64,000 bases of DNA from NCBI GenBank assembly GCA_037133475.1, contig JBAXOB010000016.1, positions 21,783-85,782 on the forward strand. The letters are read 5' to 3'. The DNA comes from CAIVAT01 sp037133475 (GTDB lineage: Bacteria; Bacteroidota; Bacteroidia; Bacteroidales; FEN-979). Below, one piece after another: positions 17,264-25,268 of the stretch (position 1 is its first letter; each line of letters begins with the position of its first letter). The notes below the pieces were generated by a model. It was not told the origin of the DNA. It did no database searches and saw only the letters and a program-made list of their open reading frames with translations. The position numbers and the translations under genes were made by a program.

Positions 17264-17289
17264 CCTGATATCATCACAAAGCTACCGGC

Positions 17290-19497
17290 CTAAAGCGGAA
17301 CGTCATAAAACCCTCCATAGACAACCTGGTAACTGGAAGTCAGGTTGATCATTCCGCTTACACCTGCCGAAGGCACATCATTTGTTTCATAACAATAACT
17401 GATGCCTGGTTGGTAATCAGTTCCCGCGGTCAAAGCGGTGTTCCCGAATACGATCTTCGTAACCCCGGCCTGGTTCTGAATTTGCGAGGAGATAACCTCC
17501 GATCCGATCCAATAGGTGGTTTCAGCGTTAAAATGGTTGTGATGTAACGTTCCCGCGTACAGCGTGAGGAAAGTCTTTTTTCCCGTCCCCTTCATGGTAT
17601 ACAGTACGCTGCAGGTTACCCAGGCCTGCACCCCGGGATTGTAGGCGGGAAGCGCCGTGCCGACCTTAACGTTTTTCCAGTGGCCGTCGGCCATAAGATA
17701 CTTGTATTTAGCCTGGCTCATGGTTCCCTGCCAGTTCTGGATCCTGCATCCCGATGAGGTAGTGAACGTTCCGTCATGCAGCAACTGCAATTCACCCGTT
17801 GCTCCCATCCAAGCCTTTTCTGATACAGTGGAAGGCGTCGGGAACATCGGCCAATCCATCAAACCGCTTTCGAACGTATAATAGGAGAAATATCCCGGGT
17901 AACTTGCTGACTTAGCCGGGGCCTTATCCACATACATTGTTCCCCATGGCCAGTTGCATGCAACAAAAGCCAGGCCGACGGAGTGAACGGAGTCTTGAAC
18001 AACAGATTTATCAGTGGGATTCTGTGGGCTATAGTAATAAACCTGGACATGACCGGATGGCGTGGTCCACGGGTTCCACCATGCATTCTGGATCGATACG
18101 GGCAGGTACCCGGATAACCCGGGAGGGTCGGCGATGCCAGGTGTCCCAAGCCGGTTGATCGTCCATTCATTGCTGGAGGTGCATGTGCTGTCAGTCCACC
18201 GTGTGCAGGGCAGCTGGCTTGTCCAGTTCACGGCGTTCGTGGTTGCAGTTCTCCCCGCAAAGGAAAGGGTGACAGGCCCGGCGCCGTTTCCGTAATACCT
18301 GGGGGTAGTGATCACGGCATTCATCACGGGGTAAGGCTTGCCAACCGAAGCACACAGCAGGTTGGCCACCAGTTGGGCGCGGCCGAGGGCAGGACCGAAG
18401 ACGGTATCACTGGCAATTCCCATGTCTTCTGTCCTCATATCCCGCTGAAAACGTGCGGCATCGCGGTATTCCGCAACATTGACGACCATGTAGTCAACCA
18501 CTTTGAGAAACACTTTGATCTGGTCCACGACCTGGTTGCCAAACTGGACCTTAAAAATGGAGTCGGACCTGTTCACCCCTGTCGAATCCACCACCTTGCA
18601 GGCATTTGAATAGACCGTGGCCGCCTGGTATTCGTAATTCATAATGGTGATGAAATAGGTCTCTAGAAGGCAGTAGAGATTGAGTGCATCCTGTGTATCC
18701 AGGACCTTGGTAGTATGTGCTAAACTCAGGTTGTCAATCAGTTGTGTGGCGTATGCTTTCAGGGCATTGGTCGTTGTACCTGGCAATGTTGGGATGAGGG
18801 CATCATGCATTTCTTGAATGGTACTCAGCATGCTCTTACTGCCCTTATCGTTGATTATATTGCTCGCCCAGGTCGGTGCGGACTTGGCGGCCTCGTGCAT
18901 CTGGGTAATAAGATATGCGCTTGTTGTATCCTGTTCCCATTGTGTTGCAATGTTGCGATAAAATCCGAAATAATTATTATTGGTAATATTGTATTCAGTA
19001 TGAATGTTTGTGATATCCTGATTGAGATTAAATTGTGTGAGAAGAGTCGTCATCATGTCTACTTTTTTTATTAAAACCTGCTGGAAATGCACGTTATTGC
19101 TGTCCAAAGTAGCGATCTGCGCCTGTATTATGCTGAGTGCGTTGTCGATGTCCTGGAATTCGTTGTTGATGTGCTGTTTTCGCTTGAAATTCAGAATTTT
19201 ATTCATCAGAAAGCCGATCATTTTAAAACCGCTGCCGCTTGCTGTACCCTGAACCAATCCCGCGGAGGCACTGTGCATCACCCCGCCGGGGAAGGCCATA
19301 TTATGGGTCATCTCATAATCGGAGATCATCTGGAGCGAATTTCCCGAGAAGGCCTCCGGTGTGGAGGTGGAGGTGCTGTGGTTTGCCGGGATGTAGGTTG
19401 TACTGCAGTCTTTTCTGCAGGAACCGGCCATCACGGCCAGGATCATCATCGCCAGGGCGCATGAAAGCACCCGTCTGTTGCGTAAGTTTAGTTTCAT
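17290..19497 (-). CDS. Unrecognised 735-residue lipoprotein
   Basis: I do not recognise the family. The N-terminus is a lipoprotein signal (MKLNLRNRRVLSC through LAVMAGSC, lipidated C27). After a Ser/Thr-rich tether (about 30-50), residues 85-330 look largely helical, with heptad-like patterns (DIDNALSIIQAQIATLDSNN, VLIKKVDMMTTLLTQFNLN) and hydrophobic helices (TYFITIMNYEYQAATVY). From about 390 onward the sequence is rich in Tyr, Trp, Thr, Gly and Pro and looks beta-structured, with repeated WxxP motifs. A helical bundle followed by a beta region resembles the plan of some pore-forming or insecticidal proteins, but no diagnostic motif was found. It is monocistronic: the upstream region is AT-rich and a terminator follows. 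Confidence 0.7.
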   Translation of the reverse strand: MKLNLRNRRVLSCALAMMILAVMAGSCRKDCSTTYIPANHSTSTSTPEAFSGNSLQMISDYEMTHNMAFPGGVMHSASAGLVQGTASGSGFKMIGFLMNKILNFKRKQHINNEFQDIDNALSIIQAQIATLDSNNVHFQQVLIKKVDMMTTLLTQFNLNQDITNIHTEYNITNNNYFGFYRNIATQWEQDTTSAYLITQMHEAAKSAPTWASNIINDKGSKSMLSTIQEMHDALIPTLPGTTTNALKAYATQLIDNLSLAHTTKVLDTQDALNLYCLLETYFITIMNYEYQAATVYSNACKVVDSTGVNRSDSIFKVQFGNQVVDQIKVFLKVVDYMVVNVAEYRDAARFQRDMRTEDMGIASDTVFGPALGRAQLVANLLCASVGKPYPVMNAVITTPRYYGNGAGPVTLSFAGRTATTNAVNWTSQLPCTRWTDSTCTSSNEWTINRLGTPGIADPPGLSGYLPVSIQNAWWNPWTTPSGHVQVYYYSPQNPTDKSVVQDSVHSVGLAFVACNWPWGTMYVDKAPAKSASYPGYFSYYTFESGLMDWPMFPTPSTVSEKAWMGATGELQLLHDGTFTTSSGCRIQNWQGTMSQAKYKYLMADGHWKNVKVGTALPAYNPGVQAWVTCSVLYTMKGTGKKTFLTLYAGTLHHNHFNAETTYWIGSEVISSQIQNQAGVTKIVFGNTALTAGTDYQPGISYCYETNDVPSAGVSGMINLTSSYQVVYGGFYDVPL

Positions 19498-19959
19498 GGG
19501 GAGAGTTTAATTGTTATGAAGTGTATGGAATGGTTTGCAGGCAACATTTGTGACAATTGGATAATCAGCCGTTATGAGTTGTTAAATTTATAACAAATAT
19601 CTATTTGTTATAAAAAATGTTAAAAACATACTTGTAAAAATGTCTTATTGTTATTTTATTGAATTTCAATATAAAAGCATGGAGTCTTCAACATTTCGGC
19701 ATTTATTTTTGTGGACGGACTACTGAAAGTGAAGATTTTGCCGGGAATATTGGCATGGGATGCTCTCCGCCGGATCATTTCCGGAGGTTAAGAGTCTCCT
19801 CAAATGATAAGCGAAAGGCATGGAAGGATATGATTAAGATCTCCGGAGGTGGCGATATGTTTATTCTGAAGATCGAAAAGATGATCAAACGTTAAACCAT
19901 AAAATGGCAAGCGCGGGAATGGCATCCCTTCAAAGCAAATCCTGGAGGTGAAGATGCAG
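19498..19959. other. Gene-free AT-rich stretch
   Basis: No gene can be supported between the lipoprotein start and the end of the UbiA gene. A 78-codon plus-strand frame (19659-19895) has no family resemblance and sits in AT-rich DNA. The region near 19560-19640 is very A/T-rich and probably contains the promoter of the lipoprotein gene. I see no clean TAnnTTTG word there. Confidence 0.5.
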
Positions 19960-20826
19960 CTAAAGGAACAGATCGCCGATGACGAAACAGGCGAAGATCA
20001 CCGAGGCCATCCCGTTCATCGTGGCAAAGGCAAGGTTGACACGCGAAATATCGTTGGGCTTTACGATAACATGTTCATAACACAACAGGAGCGTGAAGAT
20101 GGCGGCACCGATCCAGTAGAGCATACCGAAATGACCGAAAAATCCTCCGAAGGCAACCAGCGACACTGCGAGCAGGTGGAATATGGCCGAAAGGATGAGG
20201 GCATTACGCTTTCCCAGCAGCACCGGCAGTGATTTCAGGTTCTCCGATATATCAAACCCTATATCCTGCAAGGCATACAGGATATCGAACCCGGCAACCC
20301 AGAAGATCACCACCGCCGAATAGATCAGCGGAAGAATGTCAAATTGTGCGGTGACGGCCAGGTAGGCGCCGATGGGGGCCAGGGCAAGCCCAAGTCCGAG
20401 AAACAGGTGCGACAGGTAGGTGAAACGCTTGGTGAGACTGTAGCCTAAAACGATGATCAGCGCAACGGGAGAAAGGGAAAAACACAAAAAGTTGATGAAG
20501 TAGCTTGCCGTCATGAAGAGCAGGGCGTTGATGATGACAAACAGCAGGGCCGACCCGGGCCTGATGATCGCACTTGGGATTTCGCGCAGGGTGGTGCGGG
20601 GGTTTTTTTTATCAATGTGACGGTCGGCATAGCGGTTAAATCCCATCGCGGCATTCCTGGCAAAAAACACGCAAAGCAGCACCAGCAGCAATAAACGGAA
20701 ACTCAGGTTCTCCTCTTTTATCTTCACAGCCAGGAAAAACCCGATCATGGCAAAGGGAAGCGAAAATATGGTGTGATTTATTTTGACGAGTGAAAAATAG
20801 TTTGCAATTTTTGAACGTTCTGCCAT
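19960..20826 (-). CDS. UbiA family prenyltransferase (4-hydroxybenzoate polyprenyltransferase type, possibly MqnP-like)
   Basis: About 288 residues from the ATG at 20826 (a GTG lies at 20832). It is an integral membrane protein with eight to nine hydrophobic segments. Two aspartate-rich motifs bind the prenyl diphosphate: NRYADRHIDKKNPRT (near 65-80) and DILYALQDIGFD (near 182-193). The MGFNR-x4-D-x3-D-x-KNPRTTLREIP pattern fits the UbiA branch used for menaquinone made by the futalosine route (MqnP) better than MenA, but I cannot confirm that. It would prenylate an aromatic acid in quinone synthesis. A TAACTTTG motif lies 24 bp upstream. Confidence 0.9.
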   Translation of the reverse strand: MAERSKIANYFSLVKINHTIFSLPFAMIGFFLAVKIKEENLSFRLLLLVLLCVFFARNAAMGFNRYADRHIDKKNPRTTLREIPSAIIRPGSALLFVIINALLFMTASYFINFLCFSLSPVALIIVLGYSLTKRFTYLSHLFLGLGLALAPIGAYLAVTAQFDILPLIYSAVVIFWVAGFDILYALQDIGFDISENLKSLPVLLGKRNALILSAIFHLLAVSLVAFGGFFGHFGMLYWIGAAIFTLLLCYEHVIVKPNDISRVNLAFATMNGMASVIFACFVIGDLFL

Positions 20827-20849
20827 TGGCACCTTGGTTAATTTTGGCG

Positions 20850-20857
20850 CAAAGTTA
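20850..20857 (-). promoter_or_regulatory. Promoter-like -7 motif for the UbiA gene
   Basis: TAACTTTG on the minus strand matches TAnnTTTG. It is 24 bp upstream of the ATG at 20826. No TTG -33 element is visible at the standard distance. Confidence 0.4.
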
Positions 20858-20893
20858 GTAATTTGTAACTATTCCGCGGTTTCTTCGTCCAAC

Positions 20894-20923
20894 TTGTTAA
20901 TCCGCGGATTTAGGTTAATTTTG
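20894..20923 (+). promoter_or_regulatory. Bacteroidetes-type promoter for the methyltransferase gene
   Basis: TTG at 20894-20896 and TAATTTTG at 20916-20923 are separated by 19 bp, matching the known Bacteroidetes consensus (TTG, 19-21 bp, TAnnTTTG). The start codon at 20942 lies 18 bp downstream, so the leader would be very short. Confidence 0.6.
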
Positions 20924-20941
20924 TAATCTTATTATTTCGCT

Positions 20942-21736
20942 ATGAGCAGAAAGGTTGATGCATTTCTCGGATATCTCAGACATTACATAAAATCACAATC
21001 TAAATACCGCGTTCACTCTCCCTTTGTTTATGATTTTTATAAAAATGTGCTGAGTGATACGGAAGAATACCAGCAATTCAGGGTTGTCAACAGGTTACGC
21101 AAGGAACTCGAAAGTGTTTCAAGGTTTATCAAGCGCAAGGACCTGGGGGCCAAACGCAAGGATTTCCCGGGCGACCAGCGGTTTGTCAGGGTAAGGGATA
21201 TCGTGCACCAGTCGTGTGTCAGCCAGAAAAAGGGTGAATTGTTGTTCCGGATGGTCAGGCATTACAAGCCGGCGAACATCCTCGAACTGGGGACCTCACT
21301 GGGAATCAGCTCCATCTATCTTGGTCTTGCCTCGCCCGAGAGCCGGATTATCACCCTGGAAGGATGTCTTGATTCGGCCAATGTGGCCCACGAAAATTTC
21401 GACAAATCAGGTCTTAAAAATATTGAAATCATCACCGGGAATTTTGAAGATAAACTTACCGGGGCCCTGGAGAAGATGCCATCGCCCGATCTCGTGTTTT
21501 TTGATGGCAACCACAAGATGAAACCGACCCTGGCCTATTTTGAAGAGTGCCTGAAACATATCAATGAGAATACCATCTTCATTTTCGACGACATACACTG
21601 GTCATCGGGCATGGAAGAGGCCTGGAGGGTCATCTGCCGTCATGAAAAGGTCAAGGTCACAGTCGACCTGTTCCAGATGGGGGTGGTGTTTTTTAAAGAA
21701 GAGTTAAGCAAGGAAAATTTTTCATTACGCTTTTAA
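20942..21736 (+). CDS. Class I SAM-dependent methyltransferase (O-methyltransferase type)
   Basis: A 264-residue protein. The central Rossmann domain has the SAM-binding motif ILELGTSLGISSIYLG (near 117), an acidic residue after strand 2 (IITLEGC), and FFDGNHKMKP (near 187), which corresponds to the metal or substrate region of catechol-type O-methyltransferases. The first 90 residues are basic and helical (RHYIKSQSKYRVHSPFVYDF), a feature of Bacteroidetes members. The substrate is unknown. It starts a plus-strand run with the ABC ATPase gene 12 bp downstream. Confidence 0.85.
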   Translation: MSRKVDAFLGYLRHYIKSQSKYRVHSPFVYDFYKNVLSDTEEYQQFRVVNRLRKELESVSRFIKRKDLGAKRKDFPGDQRFVRVRDIVHQSCVSQKKGELLFRMVRHYKPANILELGTSLGISSIYLGLASPESRIITLEGCLDSANVAHENFDKSGLKNIEIITGNFEDKLTGALEKMPSPDLVFFDGNHKMKPTLAYFEECLKHINENTIFIFDDIHWSSGMEEAWRVICRHEKVKVTVDLFQMGVVFFKEELSKENFSLRF

Positions 21737-21748
21737 TACGACAGATAC

Positions 21749-22480
21749 ATGGAAAAAGAGGTCATCCGGCTCGATAATATTGTCAAGAATTACAAGATTG
21801 GCACCATCCTGGTCGAAGCGCTGCGGAGTGTGTCGCTGGTTGTCAGGAAAAATGAATTTGTTGCCCTGATGGGTCCCTCCGGGTCGGGGAAATCCACCCT
21901 GATGAATATCCTGGGGTGCCTCGATACCCCTACCAGCGGCAGCTACTTCCTGAACGGGGAGGATGTCAGCAAGATGGACGACAATGCCCTGGCCGAGATC
22001 AGGAACAGGCAGATCGGGTTTGTTTTCCAGACCTTCAACCTGTTGCCGCGCTCCACAGCCCTTGAAAACGTGATGCTTCCCCTGATCTATGCCGGCGTGG
22101 GCAAGGCCAAACGAATGGAACTGGCCCGGCTGACGCTGGAAGAGGTGAAGCTCGGCGACCGCATGGCCCATAAGCCGAATGAACTGTCGGGCGGGCAGCG
22201 CCAGCGCGTTGCCATCGCCCGGGCGCTCGTTAATCACCCGGCCATCATCCTGGCCGATGAACCTACCGGGAATCTCGATTCGAAAACCTCCGTCGAAATT
22301 CTCGGGTTGCTCGAAGAGATCCATAAAATGGGCAACACGGTCATCATCGTCACCCATGAAGAGGATATTGCCCAGCATGCCCACCGCATCATCCGGTTGA
22401 TGGACGGCAGGATCAATGTTGACGAGGCAAACAAAAACATTAAGACCATCTCTGATTACCATTTCAACGGTGTGGTTTAG
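21749..22480 (+). CDS. ABC transporter ATP-binding protein (MacB/LolD type)
   Basis: A 243-residue ATPase with Walker A GPSGSGKST (near 44), Q-loop FVFQTFNLLP, signature LSGGQRQRVAIARAL (near 145), Walker B IILADEPTGNLD and H-loop IIVTHEED. The sequence fits the MacB/LolD subfamily that powers lipoprotein release, macrolide efflux or related periplasm-facing systems. No permease gene is present nearby; the neighbours are a methyltransferase and a sugar kinase. Its partner must therefore be encoded elsewhere, or the protein acts with a distant FtsX-like permease. Confidence 0.92.
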   Translation: MEKEVIRLDNIVKNYKIGTILVEALRSVSLVVRKNEFVALMGPSGSGKSTLMNILGCLDTPTSGSYFLNGEDVSKMDDNALAEIRNRQIGFVFQTFNLLPRSTALENVMLPLIYAGVGKAKRMELARLTLEEVKLGDRMAHKPNELSGGQRQRVAIARALVNHPAIILADEPTGNLDSKTSVEILGLLEEIHKMGNTVIIVTHEEDIAQHAHRIIRLMDGRINVDEANKNIKTISDYHFNGVV

Positions 22481-22519
22481 CCTGCTGTTCCGGGCGAACC
22501 CTTGAAAATATAATGGCTG

Positions 22520-23527
22520 ATGCAAAAAGAAGGCAATTACAAGAAGTTGTTTAAGGATTTCAACAAGCTTAACATCCTGATCATCGGGGATGTAATGGTT
22601 GACTCCTACCTGTGGGGCAAGGTGGAACGGATTTCGCCCGAGGCGCCCATTCCCATCGTGGCGCTGCGTAAACGCGAACACCGCATGGGCGGGGCTGCCA
22701 ATGTCGCCATGAACATCAGGTCGATGGGGGCAAACCCCATCCTCTGTTCGGTGATCGGCACCGACGACAAGGGTGACCTCTTTCTCGAACTGCTGAAGAA
22801 GGAGAAAATTGACGATGTGGGCATCGTTCGCAGTACGCGTCGCATCACCACCACGAAATTCAGGATTTTCGGCAATGCATTCCAGATGCTCAGGGTCGAT
22901 GAGGAGATGGACAATGACCTGGTGCAGGGCGATTTTTTAACCCTGATCCGCGTGATCGACCAGATCCTGACAAAGGTGAAGATCGACGGCATCATTTTCC
23001 AGGATTACGACAAGGGGGTGATCACGCAAAAGCTTATCGCCGAGGTGGTAAAGCGCGCGCAGGCGCACGATATCCCTGTCTCGGTTGATCCCAAGAAAAA
23101 GAATTTCATGTTTTACAGGCAGGTGACCCTGATCAAGCCCAACCTGAAGGAGCTCAAGGAGGGGATGAACCTCTCCGATGATCTGAAGGAAACGGATGAG
23201 GTGGTTAAAACCGCGCAACAGCTGGGCCAGCAGCTTGACTGCAGGTATGTGCTGACCACCATGTCGGAAAAGGGAGTCATGATGAGCATGAAGGATAACA
23301 GGGAGGAGAAAAACATTTTCATCCCCGCCCATATGCGCATGATTTCGGATGTTTCGGGGGCCGGCGATACGGTGATCAGTATAGCCTCCCTGTGCCTGGC
23401 GTTAAAACGCACCCCCTACGAAATCGCCTTTATCTCTAACCTGGCCGGTGGCCTGGTGTGTGAGGAGGTTGGGGTAGTTCCTGTCAGCAAGGAAAAGTTA
23501 CTGAAAGAGGTGCTGACCCTCCTCTGA
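22520..23527 (+). CDS. PfkB family kinase, RfaE1/HldE kinase-domain-like
   Basis: A 335-residue ribokinase-fold enzyme resembling the kinase half of HldE (D-glycero-beta-D-manno-heptose 7-phosphate kinase). Family features are GDVMVDSYLWGKVERISPEA near the N-terminus, RMGGAANVAMN near 55, and the catalytic PfkB signature DVSGAGDTVIS near 275 with the base D in GAGD. The nucleotidyltransferase half of HldE is absent, so it would act with a separate RfaE2-type enzyme. It probably phosphorylates a heptose or related sugar for lipopolysaccharide or S-layer glycan. It is 39 bp from the ABC gene and 24 bp from the next gene. Confidence 0.88.
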   Translation: MQKEGNYKKLFKDFNKLNILIIGDVMVDSYLWGKVERISPEAPIPIVALRKREHRMGGAANVAMNIRSMGANPILCSVIGTDDKGDLFLELLKKEKIDDVGIVRSTRRITTTKFRIFGNAFQMLRVDEEMDNDLVQGDFLTLIRVIDQILTKVKIDGIIFQDYDKGVITQKLIAEVVKRAQAHDIPVSVDPKKKNFMFYRQVTLIKPNLKELKEGMNLSDDLKETDEVVKTAQQLGQQLDCRYVLTTMSEKGVMMSMKDNREEKNIFIPAHMRMISDVSGAGDTVISIASLCLALKRTPYEIAFISNLAGGLVCEEVGVVPVSKEKLLKEVLTLL

Positions 23528-23551
23528 AATCCCTGATTTTAACCTGATAAT

Positions 23552-24844
23552 ATGACGACAGATGCCGATGTAATCGTTGCCGGCGCCGGTCCTGCCGGTT
23601 CCATGGCGGCTTATACGCTGGCCAGGCAGGGCATCTCCGTCCTGATCCTGGAAAAGGCGCAGTTCCCGAGATACAAAGTCTGTGGCGCAGGGTTAACGCA
23701 TAAGATCCTGGCCGAGATTCCCTTTGATGTCTCCCCTGTTTTTGAGACCAGTATCCATAATATCGTCTTTTCAAGCGGTTTTAAAGAGGTTTTCAAACGC
23801 ACCTCGGCGGAACCGATGCTCTATTGCACGATGCGTGACAAGTTTGACCATTTCCTGTTACGAAAGGCCATCGAGGCCGGGGCGAAGATTTTATACGACG
23901 TGAAGGTCACCGGGGTGAAGCAGGAGCGTGATGTTGCCATCGTTGAAACAAACACCAGGAGTTTCAGTTCACGCATCATCATCGGGGCCGATGGAGCCTC
24001 CGGTATCGTGGCTCGGTCGGCCGGGCTGCGGAACCATATCATGCAGGGACTTGCCTGGGAGGCGGAGGTTACCGCCGACCCCGCCATTGTCAGGGCATAC
24101 TCGCAAACGGTTTTTCTCGACTGGGGCGCCTTCCCGGGCGGGTATGGATGGGTGTTTCCCAAACAGGACCATTTTTCGATCGGTGTCGGTGGGCCGGCCA
24201 GCCTGACTAAGGGGATGATGAATTACTACGAGGGTTTGATAGCCTATTTGGCAGATGGCCCCTGGTTGTCAGGATCAGGCTCCTCTGCTCCGAACACAGC
24301 ATCGGGCGGGCGGAACCGTGCCTATTCCATCCGGGTACTGGAGACCCTGTCGATGAAAGCGTGGCCCATCCCGGTCAGGGTTGAAAAAAGCATGTTTCAT
24401 AACGGCCGGGTGATGGTTGCCGGCGATGCGGCAGGCCTCACCGATCCGCTCACAGGCGAAGGGATCTACTACGCGGTTCGCAGCGGCAAGCTGGCAGCGG
24501 AGGTATCCCTGAAGTTCCTCCTGTCGGCAACGCCGACGCTGGCCTCTTATTCCGAAGCCGTGAACGAGGAACTTATGAGTGAATTGCTGGAGGCCAACAG
24601 GATCAAATACCTGTTCAACACGATTCCCCTCAGGATCCACAGGCTGGTGCGCGACAACGACCGTGGCTGGCGGGCCTTTGGCAAGGTACTCCGTGGCGAA
24701 CGGTGGTATGCCGATGTACGAAAAGGCTTTGGAAAATGGAAAATGCTGTGGGGGCTTGCCTGCCTCGTCTCCAAATGGGTATCAGGTTACCGCGAGAAAC
24801 GGTTTGCCAGTCGCATTAAGCACCAAGCAGAGCCTTCACAATAG
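23552..24844 (+). CDS. Geranylgeranyl reductase family FAD-dependent oxidoreductase
   Basis: A 430-residue flavoprotein. It has an N-terminal FAD dinucleotide fold (VIVAGAGPAGSMAAYTLA), the family motif FPRYKVCGAGLT near 44, GADGASG near 146, and the second FAD contact VAGDAAGLTDPLTGEGIYYA near 289. The family reduces isoprenoid double bonds in lipids, chlorophyll or quinone chains; in Bacteroidetes the substrate is usually unassigned. A UbiA prenyltransferase gene lies 2.7 kb away, so an isoprenoid quinone is one possible substrate (inference). Its 3' end overlaps the convergent yqeY gene by 29 bp. Confidence 0.9.
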   Translation: MTTDADVIVAGAGPAGSMAAYTLARQGISVLILEKAQFPRYKVCGAGLTHKILAEIPFDVSPVFETSIHNIVFSSGFKEVFKRTSAEPMLYCTMRDKFDHFLLRKAIEAGAKILYDVKVTGVKQERDVAIVETNTRSFSSRIIIGADGASGIVARSAGLRNHIMQGLAWEAEVTADPAIVRAYSQTVFLDWGAFPGGYGWVFPKQDHFSIGVGGPASLTKGMMNYYEGLIAYLADGPWLSGSGSSAPNTASGGRNRAYSIRVLETLSMKAWPIPVRVEKSMFHNGRVMVAGDAAGLTDPLTGEGIYYAVRSGKLAAEVSLKFLLSATPTLASYSEAVNEELMSELLEANRIKYLFNTIPLRIHRLVRDNDRGWRAFGKVLRGERWYADVRKGFGKWKMLWGLACLVSKWVSGYREKRFASRIKHQAEPSQ

Positions 24845-25268
24845 CCGAGATCATCTTGTTATCCGCCTTGCCGGCAAGCTCCTTTGCGGCAGCACCCATG
24901 ACTTTGCCCATATCCTTTACCGAAGTTGCGCCGGTTTCTGCGACTATTTTCCGGATGATCACGGTCACATCGGCTTCCGAAAGCTGCTGTGGCAGGTAGG
25001 TTTCAATGATGGAGGCATCGAAAATCTCTTTTTTCGCAAGATCCTGCCGGTTTGCCTGGGTGTAGATGTCGGCCGATTCGCGGCGTTGTTTAACCAGTTT
25101 CTGCAGGATTTTCAGTTCGGTGGCATCATCTACCTCCCCGGAGCCACCCTCTTTGGCTTTTTCGAGCAACAGGGCTGCCTTGATGGCTCTCAGGGCTTCC
25201 AGCCTCTCCGCGTCGCGGGCAAGCATGGCCTGTTTGATATCGTCGTTGATTTTTAGTTCAAGGCTCAT
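24816..25268 (-). CDS. GatB/YqeY domain protein
   Basis: A 150-residue helical protein of the YqeY family (MSLELKINDDIKQAMLARD, then KKEIFDASIIETYLPQQL and GKVMGAAAKELAGKAD). It is related to the tail domain of GatB, the amidotransferase subunit that binds tRNA. The stand-alone form has no proven role. It begins directly after the ftsZ stop codon with no gap, so it is the last gene of the dcw transcript. Confidence 0.92.
   Translation of the reverse strand: MSLELKINDDIKQAMLARDAERLEALRAIKAALLLEKAKEGGSGEVDDATELKILQKLVKQRRESADIYTQANRQDLAKKEIFDASIIETYLPQQLSEADVTVIIRKIVAETGATSVKDMGKVMGAAAKELAGKADNKMISAIVKALLGA

Noticed and set aside
19659..19895. A 78-codon plus-strand frame in AT-rich DNA
   Set aside because: No recognisable domain, no ribosome-binding context, and it lies in an otherwise gene-free stretch.
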